Positions 7,772-16,468 of a stretch of 64,000 nucleotides of DNA are shown here, one piece after another. Position 1 is the first letter of the stretch. Every line of letters begins with the position of its first letter. The stretch is from Paenibacillus stellifer. Its GTDB lineage: Bacteria; Bacillota; Bacilli; Paenibacillales; Paenibacillaceae. The stretch covers positions 2,510,501 through 2,574,500 of the forward strand of contig NZ_CP009286.1 in NCBI RefSeq assembly GCF_000758685.1, in the 5' to 3' direction. The position numbers and the translations under genes were made by a program. A model generated the notes under the pieces. That model ran no database searches. It had not been told where the DNA came from and worked only from the letters and a program-made list of their open reading frames with translations.

Positions 7772-8878
7772 GTGAAGAACGAATCCTTGGTGCTGGATTA
7801 TAACCTATGCGAGACAACAATTCGCATAACATCGGATAATAATGGTGTTGGACGGGTTGTCCGCGACTATTTCTATCCCTATGTCTCCGAGGCACTTCCG
7901 GAGAACGTCCGGCCGGAGGTGACGGTCTCCATTCATTTGGACGATACGCTCTTTCAACGGCTTCAAGACAATTACAATACCAGAATCAACGAATGGGTCA
8001 TTTCGTTGTGCCGGACGGAGAAGGGCACTTACCGTCTGATCGAGTATGAGTATCAAGAAGAAGGACGCCTGCTGAAGGCCCAGAAGACTGATTTCATCGT
8101 GATCGAGAAGGGCGGCGAGTACGAGGTCTTCGTGAAATCCGATTATTTGTCAAACGGCAAGCCGAACGACGATCTGTACCATCTGTTCGAGCACGTAATC
8201 AGCAAGAAAGCAGCCGCCAAGGGCTATATCCTGCTGCATGCCTCGTCGGTCGCCATCTGCGGCAAGGCCTTTCTTTTTATCGGGAAGAAACGCACAGGCA
8301 AGACCACAACATTCTTCGAGGCCTGCATCCGGAACGGAGCCGTGCCCCTCTCGGTGGACAAGACCTATGTGAAAGCTGTAGGATCCGGGCTGCTCATGGC
8401 CTGCCATCCGTCGCCGCTCCGGGTTCTGGCGGGCACGCTGAGAAAATATGAAGGCGGTTTCATTGACATCGTGCCGGAGCAGTACCGCTGCGCTTCATCC
8501 GAAGAACTGTGGAAGGGCAACGGCGACGGCAAAGTGAGGATGGGTCTTCACCGCCTGGAGGAGTTCATCGGACGGAGAGCGGCAACGTCGGCTTCCGTCG
8601 CTTGCCTGGTATTCCCCTATATCCATTATGACCGTCCGGACCGGTTGACGCCGTTAACCGACCCTGACCACATCGCCGTCGCTCTGAGAGAGAACCTGTT
8701 CACTCCGCATAATCCGGAAGAGGATTGGTGGTCGCGTATCGGCCTGGAAGAGATTGACCGCATCGCCGAAATGACGGACCGGACAATACTCAGAATGTCG
8801 GCCGCCCGTTCCTATCGGCTCGAATCGGCGGACGCCATCAGTTTGCTTATCAGCGAGGCCGCGTCGGAGATATGTTGA
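7772..8878 (+). CDS. HPr-kinase-like P-loop kinase
   Basis: 368 residues from a GTG start with AAGGAGGG upstream. The C-terminal half has LLHASSVAICGKAFLFIGKK running into RTGKTTT (Walker A), then LSVDKTYV, the pattern of HprK C-terminal catalytic domains. The N-terminal half is unlike HprK and unrecognised. Homologues of this type occur in RiPP clusters, where one (PadeK of the paeninodin cluster) phosphorylates a precursor peptide. Here it is first in the operon and its stop overlaps the decarboxylase start. A role as kinase of a pathway intermediate or product is inferred. Confidence 0.7.
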   Translation: MKNESLVLDYNLCETTIRITSDNNGVGRVVRDYFYPYVSEALPENVRPEVTVSIHLDDTLFQRLQDNYNTRINEWVISLCRTEKGTYRLIEYEYQEEGRLLKAQKTDFIVIEKGGEYEVFVKSDYLSNGKPNDDLYHLFEHVISKKAAAKGYILLHASSVAICGKAFLFIGKKRTGKTTTFFEACIRNGAVPLSVDKTYVKAVGSGLLMACHPSPLRVLAGTLRKYEGGFIDIVPEQYRCASSEELWKGNGDGKVRMGLHRLEEFIGRRAATSASVACLVFPYIHYDRPDRLTPLTDPDHIAVALRENLFTPHNPEEDWWSRIGLEEIDRIAEMTDRTILRMSAARSYRLESADAISLLISEAASEIC

Positions 8879-10107
8879 ACACCTTATACGTTCAGAACTA
8901 TTCGGTGAAGGACGAGCTGTACCGTGACATTTGCTCATGGGTGAGCCGGAGCGCGCGGGGGGCGGTGCTGCTCTACGATTTGAATAAAGTCGGGGCGCTG
9001 TATGAGGCGCTGACTGTTATGCTTCCCGGGGTGAGGAATCTCTTCGCGGTCAAATCGGCGCCTTGTCCCGAGCTGCTGACCTTTCTCGATTCATTGGGCT
9101 GCGGGTTCGAGATTGCGGGCGAGGGCGAGTTGGCATTGCTGCAAAGGCTTGGAATCGGCACATCGGCCTGCCTGTTCACGAATCCGATCAATAGCCCGGA
9201 GCTTATCGAACGATGCATCCGAAGCGGTGTGAAGACCTTCGTGGCGGACAATCTCTTCGAGCTTCACAAGTATGAGCCGTACCGCGGGCAATGCGAGCTG
9301 GTGATCCGGATCGCCATACGCAACCATGCGACCAGGATGGACCTCTCCAAGAAGTTCGGCTGCGCGCCGGAAGAGGCGTCCGCCCTACTGGAAGCTGCCG
9401 GAAGCCGCGGCCTTACCGTCAAGGGCCTAAGCTTCCATGTCGGGTCCAATGTGACCTCTTCCGAGAAGTATGTCTATGCGCTGAATGTATGCCATGAGCT
9501 GATCCGCGAGCAGCGGCATCACGATCTTCGGTTGCTGGACATCGGGGGCGGATTCCCGATATTTACCGATGAATCGCCGGAGGACATGACGGAGTTCTTC
9601 GCTCCCGTCAGGGAAGCGCTGGCCCGGTTCGAAGGGATGGACATCGTATCGGAGCCGGGAAGATTCCTGTCCGGGCCCGGAGGCATTCTCGCAGTGAGGG
9701 TAATGGGCAAAAATGTGAAGAACGGCAAGCGGTGGTACTACCTGAATGAAGGGGTGTACGGCGCCTTCTCGGGCAAGGTATTCGATTATGCCAGCTATCC
9801 GGTCTCGGTCTTCGGATCGGGGGAGGAACGGATCTATGAAAGCGTGCTGGCGGGCCCCACCTGCGACAGCTTCGACATTATCGAAGAGGATATTTTGTTG
9901 CCGGAGCTTGAGATCGGAGATGTGCTGCTGGTTCATAATATCGGAGCCTACTCCTGTGCGTCGATGACCGGATTCAACGGCGTTGAGCCATGCACAGTAC
10001 GGGCCAGCGATGATCCGGACAACCCTGTCATCAGGCATTCCCGTAAGGATACACCCATTATGAGGAGGATTTACAGTGAGCAACTACATGCACGTAGAGG
10101 ATTATGA
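8872..10107 (+). CDS. PLP-dependent fold-III (alanine-racemase fold) decarboxylase, ODC/DAPDC/BtrK-like
   Basis: 411 residues. Features in order: AVKSAPCP with PLP Lys61, HVGSN (189-193), GGGFP (225-229), EPGR (261-264) and GPTCDSFD with catalytic Cys331, then EIGDVLLVHNIGAYS. These are the full signature of eukaryotic-type ornithine and diaminopimelate decarboxylases. In butirosin and related pathways BtrK of this family decarboxylates glutamate while it is bound to an ACP, and two ACPs are encoded in this operon. A free amino acid is the alternative substrate. Its 3' end overlaps the radical SAM gene by 32 bases. Confidence 0.88.
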   Translation: MLNTLYVQNYSVKDELYRDICSWVSRSARGAVLLYDLNKVGALYEALTVMLPGVRNLFAVKSAPCPELLTFLDSLGCGFEIAGEGELALLQRLGIGTSACLFTNPINSPELIERCIRSGVKTFVADNLFELHKYEPYRGQCELVIRIAIRNHATRMDLSKKFGCAPEEASALLEAAGSRGLTVKGLSFHVGSNVTSSEKYVYALNVCHELIREQRHHDLRLLDIGGGFPIFTDESPEDMTEFFAPVREALARFEGMDIVSEPGRFLSGPGGILAVRVMGKNVKNGKRWYYLNEGVYGAFSGKVFDYASYPVSVFGSGEERIYESVLAGPTCDSFDIIEEDILLPELEIGDVLLVHNIGAYSCASMTGFNGVEPCTVRASDDPDNPVIRHSRKDTPIMRRIYSEQLHARRGL

Positions 10108-11134
10108 CGATTACAAGTATATTTTCGTAGAGACCACGGCCAATTGCAACCTGAGATGCACATATTGCTACTATCACAAGGAAGAGAAGCTGCCGGAATA
10201 TCGGATTGAAGACCTGGTGCAGAGCTTCAGCCGGATCGGCAAGCTCATTGTCTGCTTCCTCGGCGGGGAGCCCTTCAAAAACTCCAGGTACATGGAACAG
10301 ATTATGAGCGACGAGACGCTGAACCGGAATCAGATGCTCTACGCCAGCGTGACCAATGGCACCCAGTTCCGGAATATGGACCCTGAATTTCTGGGCAGGT
10401 TCACCTTCCACCACTTGTCCACCGACGGGGTAGGCGAGCACCACGACGAGTTCAGGGGCAAAGGTGTCTACGATCAAGTTATCGATAATATCAAGTATCT
10501 GCGGCAGTATTCCGATGCGGGGGTTGTCGCCAGAATGACTATTTCTTCGCCGGATCAGATTCTGGATATTCCCGAGATGTCCAAGCATTTCGATGCCGTA
10601 TACTGGCAGCTTAACAATACGCGAACCCAGTTGTCCGATACGTTCATCGCCAAATACAACGAGAACCTCGGAACGCTGTTCCAGTATTGGAAGGAGCATC
10701 TATATGACATGAAGCATTTCACCATCGCCCCCTTCATCGGAATGTGCCATCTCATTCTGACCGGCGGCATGGAGAAGCCCGATCTGATCTGCGGCGCGGG
10801 CAGCAAGAATCTGAACATCAGCATCAGCGGCGATGTGTACCCTTGTCCGGAGAGCTCGCACCGGCTGTCGGAGAAAGAGAGAATCGGCACGGTCGATAAC
10901 TTTGATTTCAAACCATATCCGCTCAAGAACCGATGTCTGGAATGCGATATCGTCAAGTTCTGCGGCGGAAGATGCGCGATGACGGACGACGATCTGTATT
11001 GCGACGGCGTGAAAGAGCTCTATCGGCTCTCCGCGGACTATATTGCCGGACTGGATGCACAGGAGATCGAGAAATTGAAGGAGCTTATCGACTATCAGAA
11101 AGGGCTGGCCTATACGGCGGAGATTATTCCCTGA
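10076..11134 (+). CDS. Radical SAM enzyme with SPASM/twitch domain
   Basis: 352 residues from a GTG with AGGAGG upstream. The AdoMet cluster motif is C24-xxx-C28-xx-C31 (NCNLRCTYCYYH), followed by GGEP. The C-terminus carries a SPASM-like Cys set: ICGAG, YPCPES, CLECDIVKFCGGRC and a last YCDG, for auxiliary iron-sulfur clusters. SPASM enzymes modify peptides or small molecules (for example BtrN, anSME, PqqE). The substrate is unknown; no clear precursor peptide is adjacent, so a small-molecule substrate such as a sugar alcohol (BtrN-like dehydrogenation) is possible. Confidence 0.9.
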   Translation: MSNYMHVEDYDDYKYIFVETTANCNLRCTYCYYHKEEKLPEYRIEDLVQSFSRIGKLIVCFLGGEPFKNSRYMEQIMSDETLNRNQMLYASVTNGTQFRNMDPEFLGRFTFHHLSTDGVGEHHDEFRGKGVYDQVIDNIKYLRQYSDAGVVARMTISSPDQILDIPEMSKHFDAVYWQLNNTRTQLSDTFIAKYNENLGTLFQYWKEHLYDMKHFTIAPFIGMCHLILTGGMEKPDLICGAGSKNLNISISGDVYPCPESSHRLSEKERIGTVDNFDFKPYPLKNRCLECDIVKFCGGRCAMTDDDLYCDGVKELYRLSADYIAGLDAQEIEKLKELIDYQKGLAYTAEIIP

Positions 11135-11156
11135 ACCAGGAAGGCGGGTAAGGCAA

Positions 11157-12137
11157 GTGAATAAATGGTTAACCGGCATTGCGGAAGCCCGGGACCCGCA
11201 GATGCGCGAGGCGCTGGACAGCAGGCTGCACAAGCAGCAAGAACTGTTCGCGGCCGCATCAACGAAGAGAGATTCTACAATCGGCAACAAGCTGCTGGTC
11301 AGAGGAAGCCTGGAATATTCCAATATATGTGCGAATTCCTGTTCATTCTGCGGAATGACGGTCAGGAACCGTGAATTGAACCGGTACACCGTATCGGAGA
11401 GCGATGCCAGGAAGGCGATATCCCTGATGGCCCGAATGGGCATCAAGCAGCTTCATATCGTGTCGGGCGAAGACCGGAGCCAGCCGATCCGGCCGGTCGT
11501 CGAAATGATTCAATACGCCGGAGAACTGGGCATCCATACAACCGTTGTGCTGGGGGAGAGACTGGAACGGGAATACAGGGAACTGTACGACGCCGGCGCC
11601 TCCAGGTATATCCTGAAGATCGAAACGTCGAACCCCGAAGTATATTACCGGAGCAAGGGAAGGAAGTCGCTCAAAGACCGGATCGACCACTTGATGAGGC
11701 TGCGGGACATCGGCTTCAAGATCGGGACGGGTGTCATTGTGGGCTTGCCAGGCACCACTCTTGAGGATGTTGTGAATGACATCAAGCTAATCAGGGAGAT
11801 TGACCCCGATATGGCGAGCGTCAGCGTATTCAGCCCTAACAAGCAGTCCGATTACAGGGACTATCCTCCGGGCGATGTTGACATCGCTCTGAATCTGATC
11901 GCGTTGCTGAGGCTTGTTCTGCGGGATGATGTACTGATCCCCATTGGCACTTCCTTCGCGCAGCGGCAAGCGGAAGGCTTGCTTGCAGGGGCCAATGTGG
12001 TATCCCACCACAGCACGCCCGAGCAGCATATCGACGACTTCTCGGCATACCGGGCAAGCTCCAGACTGAAGACGGGCTATGACCGGATCGTGTCATTGGC
12101 CGACTCTGCGAATATGGCGGTATCGGAATATATTTAA
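11157..12137 (+). CDS. Radical SAM enzyme, BioB/HydE/PylB-like
   Basis: 326 residues. SNICANSCSFCGM holds C58, C62 and C65, followed by HIVSGEDRSQPI, KIETSNPEVYY, GTGVIVGLPGTTLEDVVNDI and a C-terminal PIGTSFAQRQAEGLLAGANV. This matches the TIM-barrel biotin synthase/HydE/PylB group and lacks a SPASM domain. Members rearrange carbon skeletons or insert sulfur. It follows the SPASM enzyme by 22 bases. With a decarboxylase and ATP-grasp ligase nearby, a PylB-like amino-acid mutase reaction is one option; this is speculation. Confidence 0.85.
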   Translation: MNKWLTGIAEARDPQMREALDSRLHKQQELFAAASTKRDSTIGNKLLVRGSLEYSNICANSCSFCGMTVRNRELNRYTVSESDARKAISLMARMGIKQLHIVSGEDRSQPIRPVVEMIQYAGELGIHTTVVLGERLEREYRELYDAGASRYILKIETSNPEVYYRSKGRKSLKDRIDHLMRLRDIGFKIGTGVIVGLPGTTLEDVVNDIKLIREIDPDMASVSVFSPNKQSDYRDYPPGDVDIALNLIALLRLVLRDDVLIPIGTSFAQRQAEGLLAGANVVSHHSTPEQHIDDFSAYRASSRLKTGYDRIVSLADSANMAVSEYI

Positions 12138-12158
12138 TTCAGGGTTCGGAGGCATATG

Positions 12159-13208
12159 ATGCGGAAAAAGACGGTATTAGTGGTAAATGCGGGCGATGTC
12201 ACCGGGATCAATTTCTGTCGCTCTTTACAGGAAACGAAGGACTTCCACATCATCGGCGTCGAGTCCGGCCGGGAGGATTATTTCATGATCGCGGCGGATC
12301 AGAAGTATCTGGTTCCGGCCTGGGACGACCCTTCGTACATCAGCGTTCTGAACCGGATCATCGAACGGCATGATGTGGACTTGCTGTATGCGGCGGATAC
12401 GGGCAATGAGCTGTTGACCATCGCAAAGAACCGGCATCGGATCAAATGCAGAACGTTCCTGCCCGCCCAGGAAGATATTGAGGTCACGGAAGATAAATGG
12501 GCCACGTACAACAGGCTGAAGGCTTCGGGCGTTCCGGTTCCGGCAACCGTGCTGGTGGATTCCGAATCCGTACTGGAGGACTTCATTTTACAATACCGCG
12601 AGGTGTGGTTAAGAAGAATCTATGGAAGCGGAGGCGCCTGCTCGCTCCCTACAGACAGCTTCGAGCTAGCGGTGAACTGGGTGCGGCATCATGACGGCTG
12701 GGGCAAGTTCATCGTGTCGGAGAAGCTGTCCAAGAGGACGGGAACCTGGATCGGGGTATGGCTCGAGGGAGAGCTTCAGGTATGCCAACTGCGCGAGCGG
12801 CTGTACTGGAAATACGCGAACCTTGCTCCTTCGGGAGTAACTGGGATCACGGGGGACCAGAAGACCTTCTGGGACGAGAACTTGCATGAGCTGGCGATGA
12901 AATGCGTAAGATCGACCGTGAAGAAACCACACGGCATTATGTGCGTCGATTTCACCTGGGGGTTCGACGGCGTTCCGTATCCGACCGAAATCCAGGCGAG
13001 CCGGTTCTATTCCTCGATCTACTTCCTGACTAGGTCCGGCCTCAACCTCGCGGAAATATATTGCAATCTTGCGCTTGGCGGGAGCCGGTACGAGCAGCCT
13101 GTAATCAATCCGATCCGGGAGGAGTTCCACTGGATCAAGAGCGTGGATTGTACGCCGGTGCTGCTTACGAAGAGCGAGTACGACGGGGTCTCGCGTTATG
13201 GGAGTTAG
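12159..13208 (+). CDS. ATP-grasp ligase
   Basis: About 349 residues. An N-terminal pre-ATP-grasp segment (VLVVNAGDVTGINFCRSLQ) is followed by DKWATYNRLKASGVPVP and VWLRRIYGSGGACSLP (ATP-binding loop). Further on are VSEKLSKRTGTWIGVWLEG, MCVDFTWGFDG and PTEIQASRF, where acidic and Asn-like positions would bind magnesium. Such enzymes couple a carboxylate to an amine or thiol through an acyl phosphate; BtrJ of butirosin, which loads glutamate onto an ACP, is a functional precedent. The second ATG is chosen because GGAGG is better spaced. The end overlaps the next gene by 11 bases. Confidence 0.85.
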   Translation: MRKKTVLVVNAGDVTGINFCRSLQETKDFHIIGVESGREDYFMIAADQKYLVPAWDDPSYISVLNRIIERHDVDLLYAADTGNELLTIAKNRHRIKCRTFLPAQEDIEVTEDKWATYNRLKASGVPVPATVLVDSESVLEDFILQYREVWLRRIYGSGGACSLPTDSFELAVNWVRHHDGWGKFIVSEKLSKRTGTWIGVWLEGELQVCQLRERLYWKYANLAPSGVTGITGDQKTFWDENLHELAMKCVRSTVKKPHGIMCVDFTWGFDGVPYPTEIQASRFYSSIYFLTRSGLNLAEIYCNLALGGSRYEQPVINPIREEFHWIKSVDCTPVLLTKSEYDGVSRYGS

Positions 13209-14076
13209 CTCCCGTCAAGCGCTTGCGGATCTGATCGGCACATCCGGGCATATCATCGTCAGGGGGCCGCTAAACCATGCGTACCGGGTCGAATCGGGCC
13301 GTGATAAATGGTTCGTCCGGAAACGGATCATCGCCGACGGGGAATACAGCCAGACATTCGCGGCGGAGCGGTGGGTATACCCGAGCGTAAGCCATCTGGT
13401 GAACGTTCCGAGGCTGCATCAAGTGCTTCCGTCGCCGAACGGGCAGGGTGCCTGCGCGATATTCGACTATATCGACCATATCCCGATCGACTGGAGCCGG
13501 AAGGAGGTCATCGTCAAGCTCGCGGAAGCGCTGGCGCATATTCACAGTGTGGCGAGCGATTGCGTCGGCTATGTCGGAAGCGCCGGACCGGCGGCCGATT
13601 ACGACGGAGCCATGAAGAGTTTGCTGCATACGGAACTGGAACGTTTCCATTGCCCGAATCCGGGCATTACCGCTCTGCTCTCCGGATATAGCGAGTATGC
13701 AGATCGGCATGTTGTGTTCAACCCGGAGGACAATTGCTTGTGTCACGGAGACGTTCACCAGGGGAACTTTCTGCTGGACCACGCCGGGAAGCTGTGGGTG
13801 ATCGACTGGGAGGCCGCGCGCTTCAGGGCGGCAGCCTCCGATTTCAACCAGGCCCATTACCGCTGGCTGTCCGAGGACCGGCAGGACCTGCTGCTGGAGA
13901 CGTATTGCAAGCTGACGGGCAAGGACAAGGAAGCGTTCATGCGCGGTGTGGTGTTCTTCCGGGTTCTGTGGCATGTACGAACCTATAATTTCTACACCCG
14001 GGTCAAGAAAGAGCCGGAAGCGGATCATACCGATCAATTGACCGCGATTCAGGATATGTTGGGGAGGATGTTATGA
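13198..14076 (+). CDS. Aminoglycoside-phosphotransferase-family kinase
   Basis: 292 residues. NHAYRVESGRDKWFVRKRI is the N-lobe with its Lys, and CLCHGDVHQGNFLLD followed by LWVIDWEAARF is the Brenner catalytic motif with the metal-binding Asp of the APH/choline kinase superfamily. Substrates range from antibiotics to homoserine and sugars. In a cluster that also encodes a phosphoesterase and exporters, a self-protecting phosphorylation of a precursor is an attractive inference, as is phosphorylation of a sugar building block. Its stop overlaps the next start by four bases. Confidence 0.85.
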   Translation: MGVSSRQALADLIGTSGHIIVRGPLNHAYRVESGRDKWFVRKRIIADGEYSQTFAAERWVYPSVSHLVNVPRLHQVLPSPNGQGACAIFDYIDHIPIDWSRKEVIVKLAEALAHIHSVASDCVGYVGSAGPAADYDGAMKSLLHTELERFHCPNPGITALLSGYSEYADRHVVFNPEDNCLCHGDVHQGNFLLDHAGKLWVIDWEAARFRAAASDFNQAHYRWLSEDRQDLLLETYCKLTGKDKEAFMRGVVFFRVLWHVRTYNFYTRVKKEPEADHTDQLTAIQDMLGRML

Positions 14077-14996
14077 GAATACTGGTGCTTGGCGGTTCCT
14101 ATTTTATCGGTCTGGCGATCGTGGAGAAGCTGAAGGAGCTTGGAGAGGTTACGGTCCTCAACCGGGGAACGCGGCCAATCCCGCTGCCGGGAATCCGGTC
14201 GATCCGGTGCGACAGAAGAGACGCCGCGGGACTTGAGAGCCGATTGACGGAGGAATACGATGTCGTCGTGGATATTTCGGCTCTGGAGCCCAAGGATATC
14301 GAGTGCGTGCTGCGGGCGCTGAAGAAGAAGCCGGACAAGTATGTGTTCATCAGCTCTGCGGCTATCTACAACCGGGAGCTGTCTCCGCTTCCCTTTGCCG
14401 AAGAAGCGCCCGGAGGCGGCGATCCGATCTGGGAAGATTACGGCACTCTCAAGTATGAGTGCGAGCAGATGCTCTCCGCTTACAGCCTGCCGAAGCTCTT
14501 CATGATCCGTCCGCCGTATGTATACGGCCCCCATAATTACAATGAGCGGGAACAGTTCATCTGGGCCCGGCTTCTACATAACCGGCCTGTGTTTGTGCCG
14601 GGAGACGGCGAGACGCTTGTTCAGTTCTGTTATGTTCATGACCTGGCCGATTTCGTCGGGGATATTGTCCGGAACGATCGGATCGAAGAGGGCGCATACA
14701 ATATCGGCGAGAGCGCCTATTACTCCTTCAACGATTACATTCGGATTCTGGGCGAAATCTCAGGAACGGTCCCCCGGCTGGAGTATGTGCGGAACACGGA
14801 GGTCCGGGCAAGAGCGTATTTTCCATTCCGCCACAATCACTTCTTCCTGGATGTCGGCAAGTTCAAGCAGATTCCGGGGTTCAGGGAGACGAAGCTGCAA
14901 GACGGCTTGAGGCTGACCTACGACTGGTTCAAGACGAATGGTTCGTTCGAGTACACGCCGACGGAGACAGAGGCGGAGTGGACGGCGCGCGGATGA
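14073..14996 (+). CDS. NAD-dependent epimerase/dehydratase (extended SDR)
   Basis: 307 residues. GGSYFIGLAIVEKL is the Rossmann dinucleotide motif, FISSAAIY carries the catalytic Ser and YGTLKYECE the YxxxK pair. RPPYVYGPHNYNEREQF and GDGETLVQFCYVHDLADFV are typical of nucleotide-sugar or isoflavone-reductase-like SDRs. Its family suggests oxidation, reduction or epimerisation of a nucleotide sugar or acyl intermediate. It is translationally coupled to the APH-like kinase and followed by a nucleotidyltransferase, which hints at a sugar moiety in the product. Confidence 0.85.
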   Translation: MRILVLGGSYFIGLAIVEKLKELGEVTVLNRGTRPIPLPGIRSIRCDRRDAAGLESRLTEEYDVVVDISALEPKDIECVLRALKKKPDKYVFISSAAIYNRELSPLPFAEEAPGGGDPIWEDYGTLKYECEQMLSAYSLPKLFMIRPPYVYGPHNYNEREQFIWARLLHNRPVFVPGDGETLVQFCYVHDLADFVGDIVRNDRIEEGAYNIGESAYYSFNDYIRILGEISGTVPRLEYVRNTEVRARAYFPFRHNHFFLDVGKFKQIPGFRETKLQDGLRLTYDWFKTNGSFEYTPTETEAEWTARG

Positions 14997-15021
14997 AGGA
15001 TACGATACAAGGAGGGCAGCC

Positions 15022-16185
15022 ATGAAGACGGAATACGGGCTGATTCTTGAAATGTGCCGGGACCGGACGGATATCGAGGTTCAGCTTGACAAGGACGAAT
15101 TGCGCAAGCTGGATTGGGCCGATGCCTTATGGTTCATGAGCCTGAACAAGATCGACTGCATGTTCGCCAGGAAGACGATCAACGGCATGAGCTGGAGCGA
15201 GATCAACAAGATTGTCGCGAGAGATTTAAGATGCAAGTATCTGGCGACCCATTACCGCAACTCCCTGGTGTACCGCAGAATTATCCCCGAGATTGTGCAG
15301 ATCTTCGAGTCTCTATCCGTCGATTTCGCCATGTCCAAAGGGGTTGTGCATGCAAGCCGGCTGTACGGCAGCATCGGCGAAAGGTATTTCGGCGACATCG
15401 ACTTGATGGTAAGGAAGAAGGACCTCAAGCGGATCAAGGAGGCTTTTGTCCTGGCGGGTTATACAAGCGGCGAGTACAGCTTCAGCAAGGGTGTTATCCT
15501 TGAAGCGACGCCGGAGGCGGTCAAATTCTATGAAATGACGACGCATCAGACGTTCCCGTTCAGCAAGGTCTTCGATGATCCCGTAACTGATTTCATCGAG
15601 ATTGATCTGAACTTCGGGCTTGGCCCCGATCGGAATATGAAGGATGCGGGACTGACGGACAGGCTGCTTGCGCGTAGAACGATGATCCAATGCGGGGACG
15701 CGGCGTTCCCCGGCCTGTCCAGGGAAGATTTGGTGCTGCATTGCTGTCTCGAGATATTCAGGGATACGACGGCGGTCTTTCACATCAAGGATCAGGACGA
15801 TCTGAAGCTGTATCAATTCGTCGAATTGAGCCGGATGATTGCGAATTGGGCCGGCGAACTGGATTGGCCGTACATGACCTCTACCGCTACGGAGTTCGGT
15901 CTGGACAAGCCTGTCTATTACGCGCTGTATTATTGCGGCCAGGTCTTCCCGGACATCGGACCGTTAACGGAAGAGTTCCTGCGTTCCATCGAGCCTGAAG
16001 ACAAGTCCTATCTGAATCAATATGGCGCGGAGAACAAGCAGGGAGCCGAATGGGAAATGCCCTTCATCGAGAGAATCTTCAATAAGGACCGGTATGAGCT
16101 GATTAGACAGACTGTCGAGACGGGAGATTTCGGGGCATTCAAGAAGCGGGAGGATTTTGCGTCTAAAAATTTCCAGCCCAAATAA
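15022..16185 (+). CDS. Nucleotidyltransferase family protein (PF14907-like)
   Basis: 387 residues from an ATG with GGAGGG upstream. LYGSIGERYFGDIDLMVRKK holds the G-S and D125/D127 pattern of the Pol-beta-like superfamily as seen in NTP_transf_5. Later FIEIDLNFGLGP supplies another acidic pair. Homologues are known beside HPr-kinase-like genes in lasso peptide clusters of Paenibacillus, and the same pairing recurs in this operon. Substrate and nucleotide are unknown; it may adenylylate a phosphorylated or hydroxylated intermediate. Confidence 0.75.
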   Translation: MKTEYGLILEMCRDRTDIEVQLDKDELRKLDWADALWFMSLNKIDCMFARKTINGMSWSEINKIVARDLRCKYLATHYRNSLVYRRIIPEIVQIFESLSVDFAMSKGVVHASRLYGSIGERYFGDIDLMVRKKDLKRIKEAFVLAGYTSGEYSFSKGVILEATPEAVKFYEMTTHQTFPFSKVFDDPVTDFIEIDLNFGLGPDRNMKDAGLTDRLLARRTMIQCGDAAFPGLSREDLVLHCCLEIFRDTTAVFHIKDQDDLKLYQFVELSRMIANWAGELDWPYMTSTATEFGLDKPVYYALYYCGQVFPDIGPLTEEFLRSIEPEDKSYLNQYGAENKQGAEWEMPFIERIFNKDRYELIRQTVETGDFGAFKKREDFASKNFQPK

Positions 16186-16223
16186 TCCGGACGAGTGTCT
16201 GTCCTTAGCGGAGGTGTGAAGGC

Positions 16224-16466
16224 ATGAGCGGTAACGTTGACAAGATTATGGCTATAATCAGCGAAGCAAGCGGCATCGCGTTGGATGAATTGGGACCCGG
16301 AACTCCGATTGGAGATGCAGGGATTAATTCCATTACGTTCATTGAAATTGTAGTGAAGCTCGAGCAGGAGCTGGATATTGAACTGGACGATGAGGCGCTG
16401 GACCTGTCCCGGTATGAGGTGGTCTCGGATCTGCTTCGGGCCCTTGATGAAGAAGTAGGGGTCTAG
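16224..16466 (+). CDS. Acyl carrier protein 1
   Basis: 80 residues, acidic, four-helix ACP pattern. DAGINSITFIE contains the phosphopantetheine-accepting Ser36 in an NS context rather than the usual DS. A clear GGAGG precedes the ATG. It is two bases from the ketosynthase gene, so it most likely serves the KS/CLF pair. It needs a phosphopantetheinyl transferase in trans, since the one at the end of the operon looks broken. Confidence 0.92.
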   Translation: MSGNVDKIMAIISEASGIALDELGPGTPIGDAGINSITFIEIVVKLEQELDIELDDEALDLSRYEVVSDLLRALDEEVGV

Positions 16467-16468
16467 CC

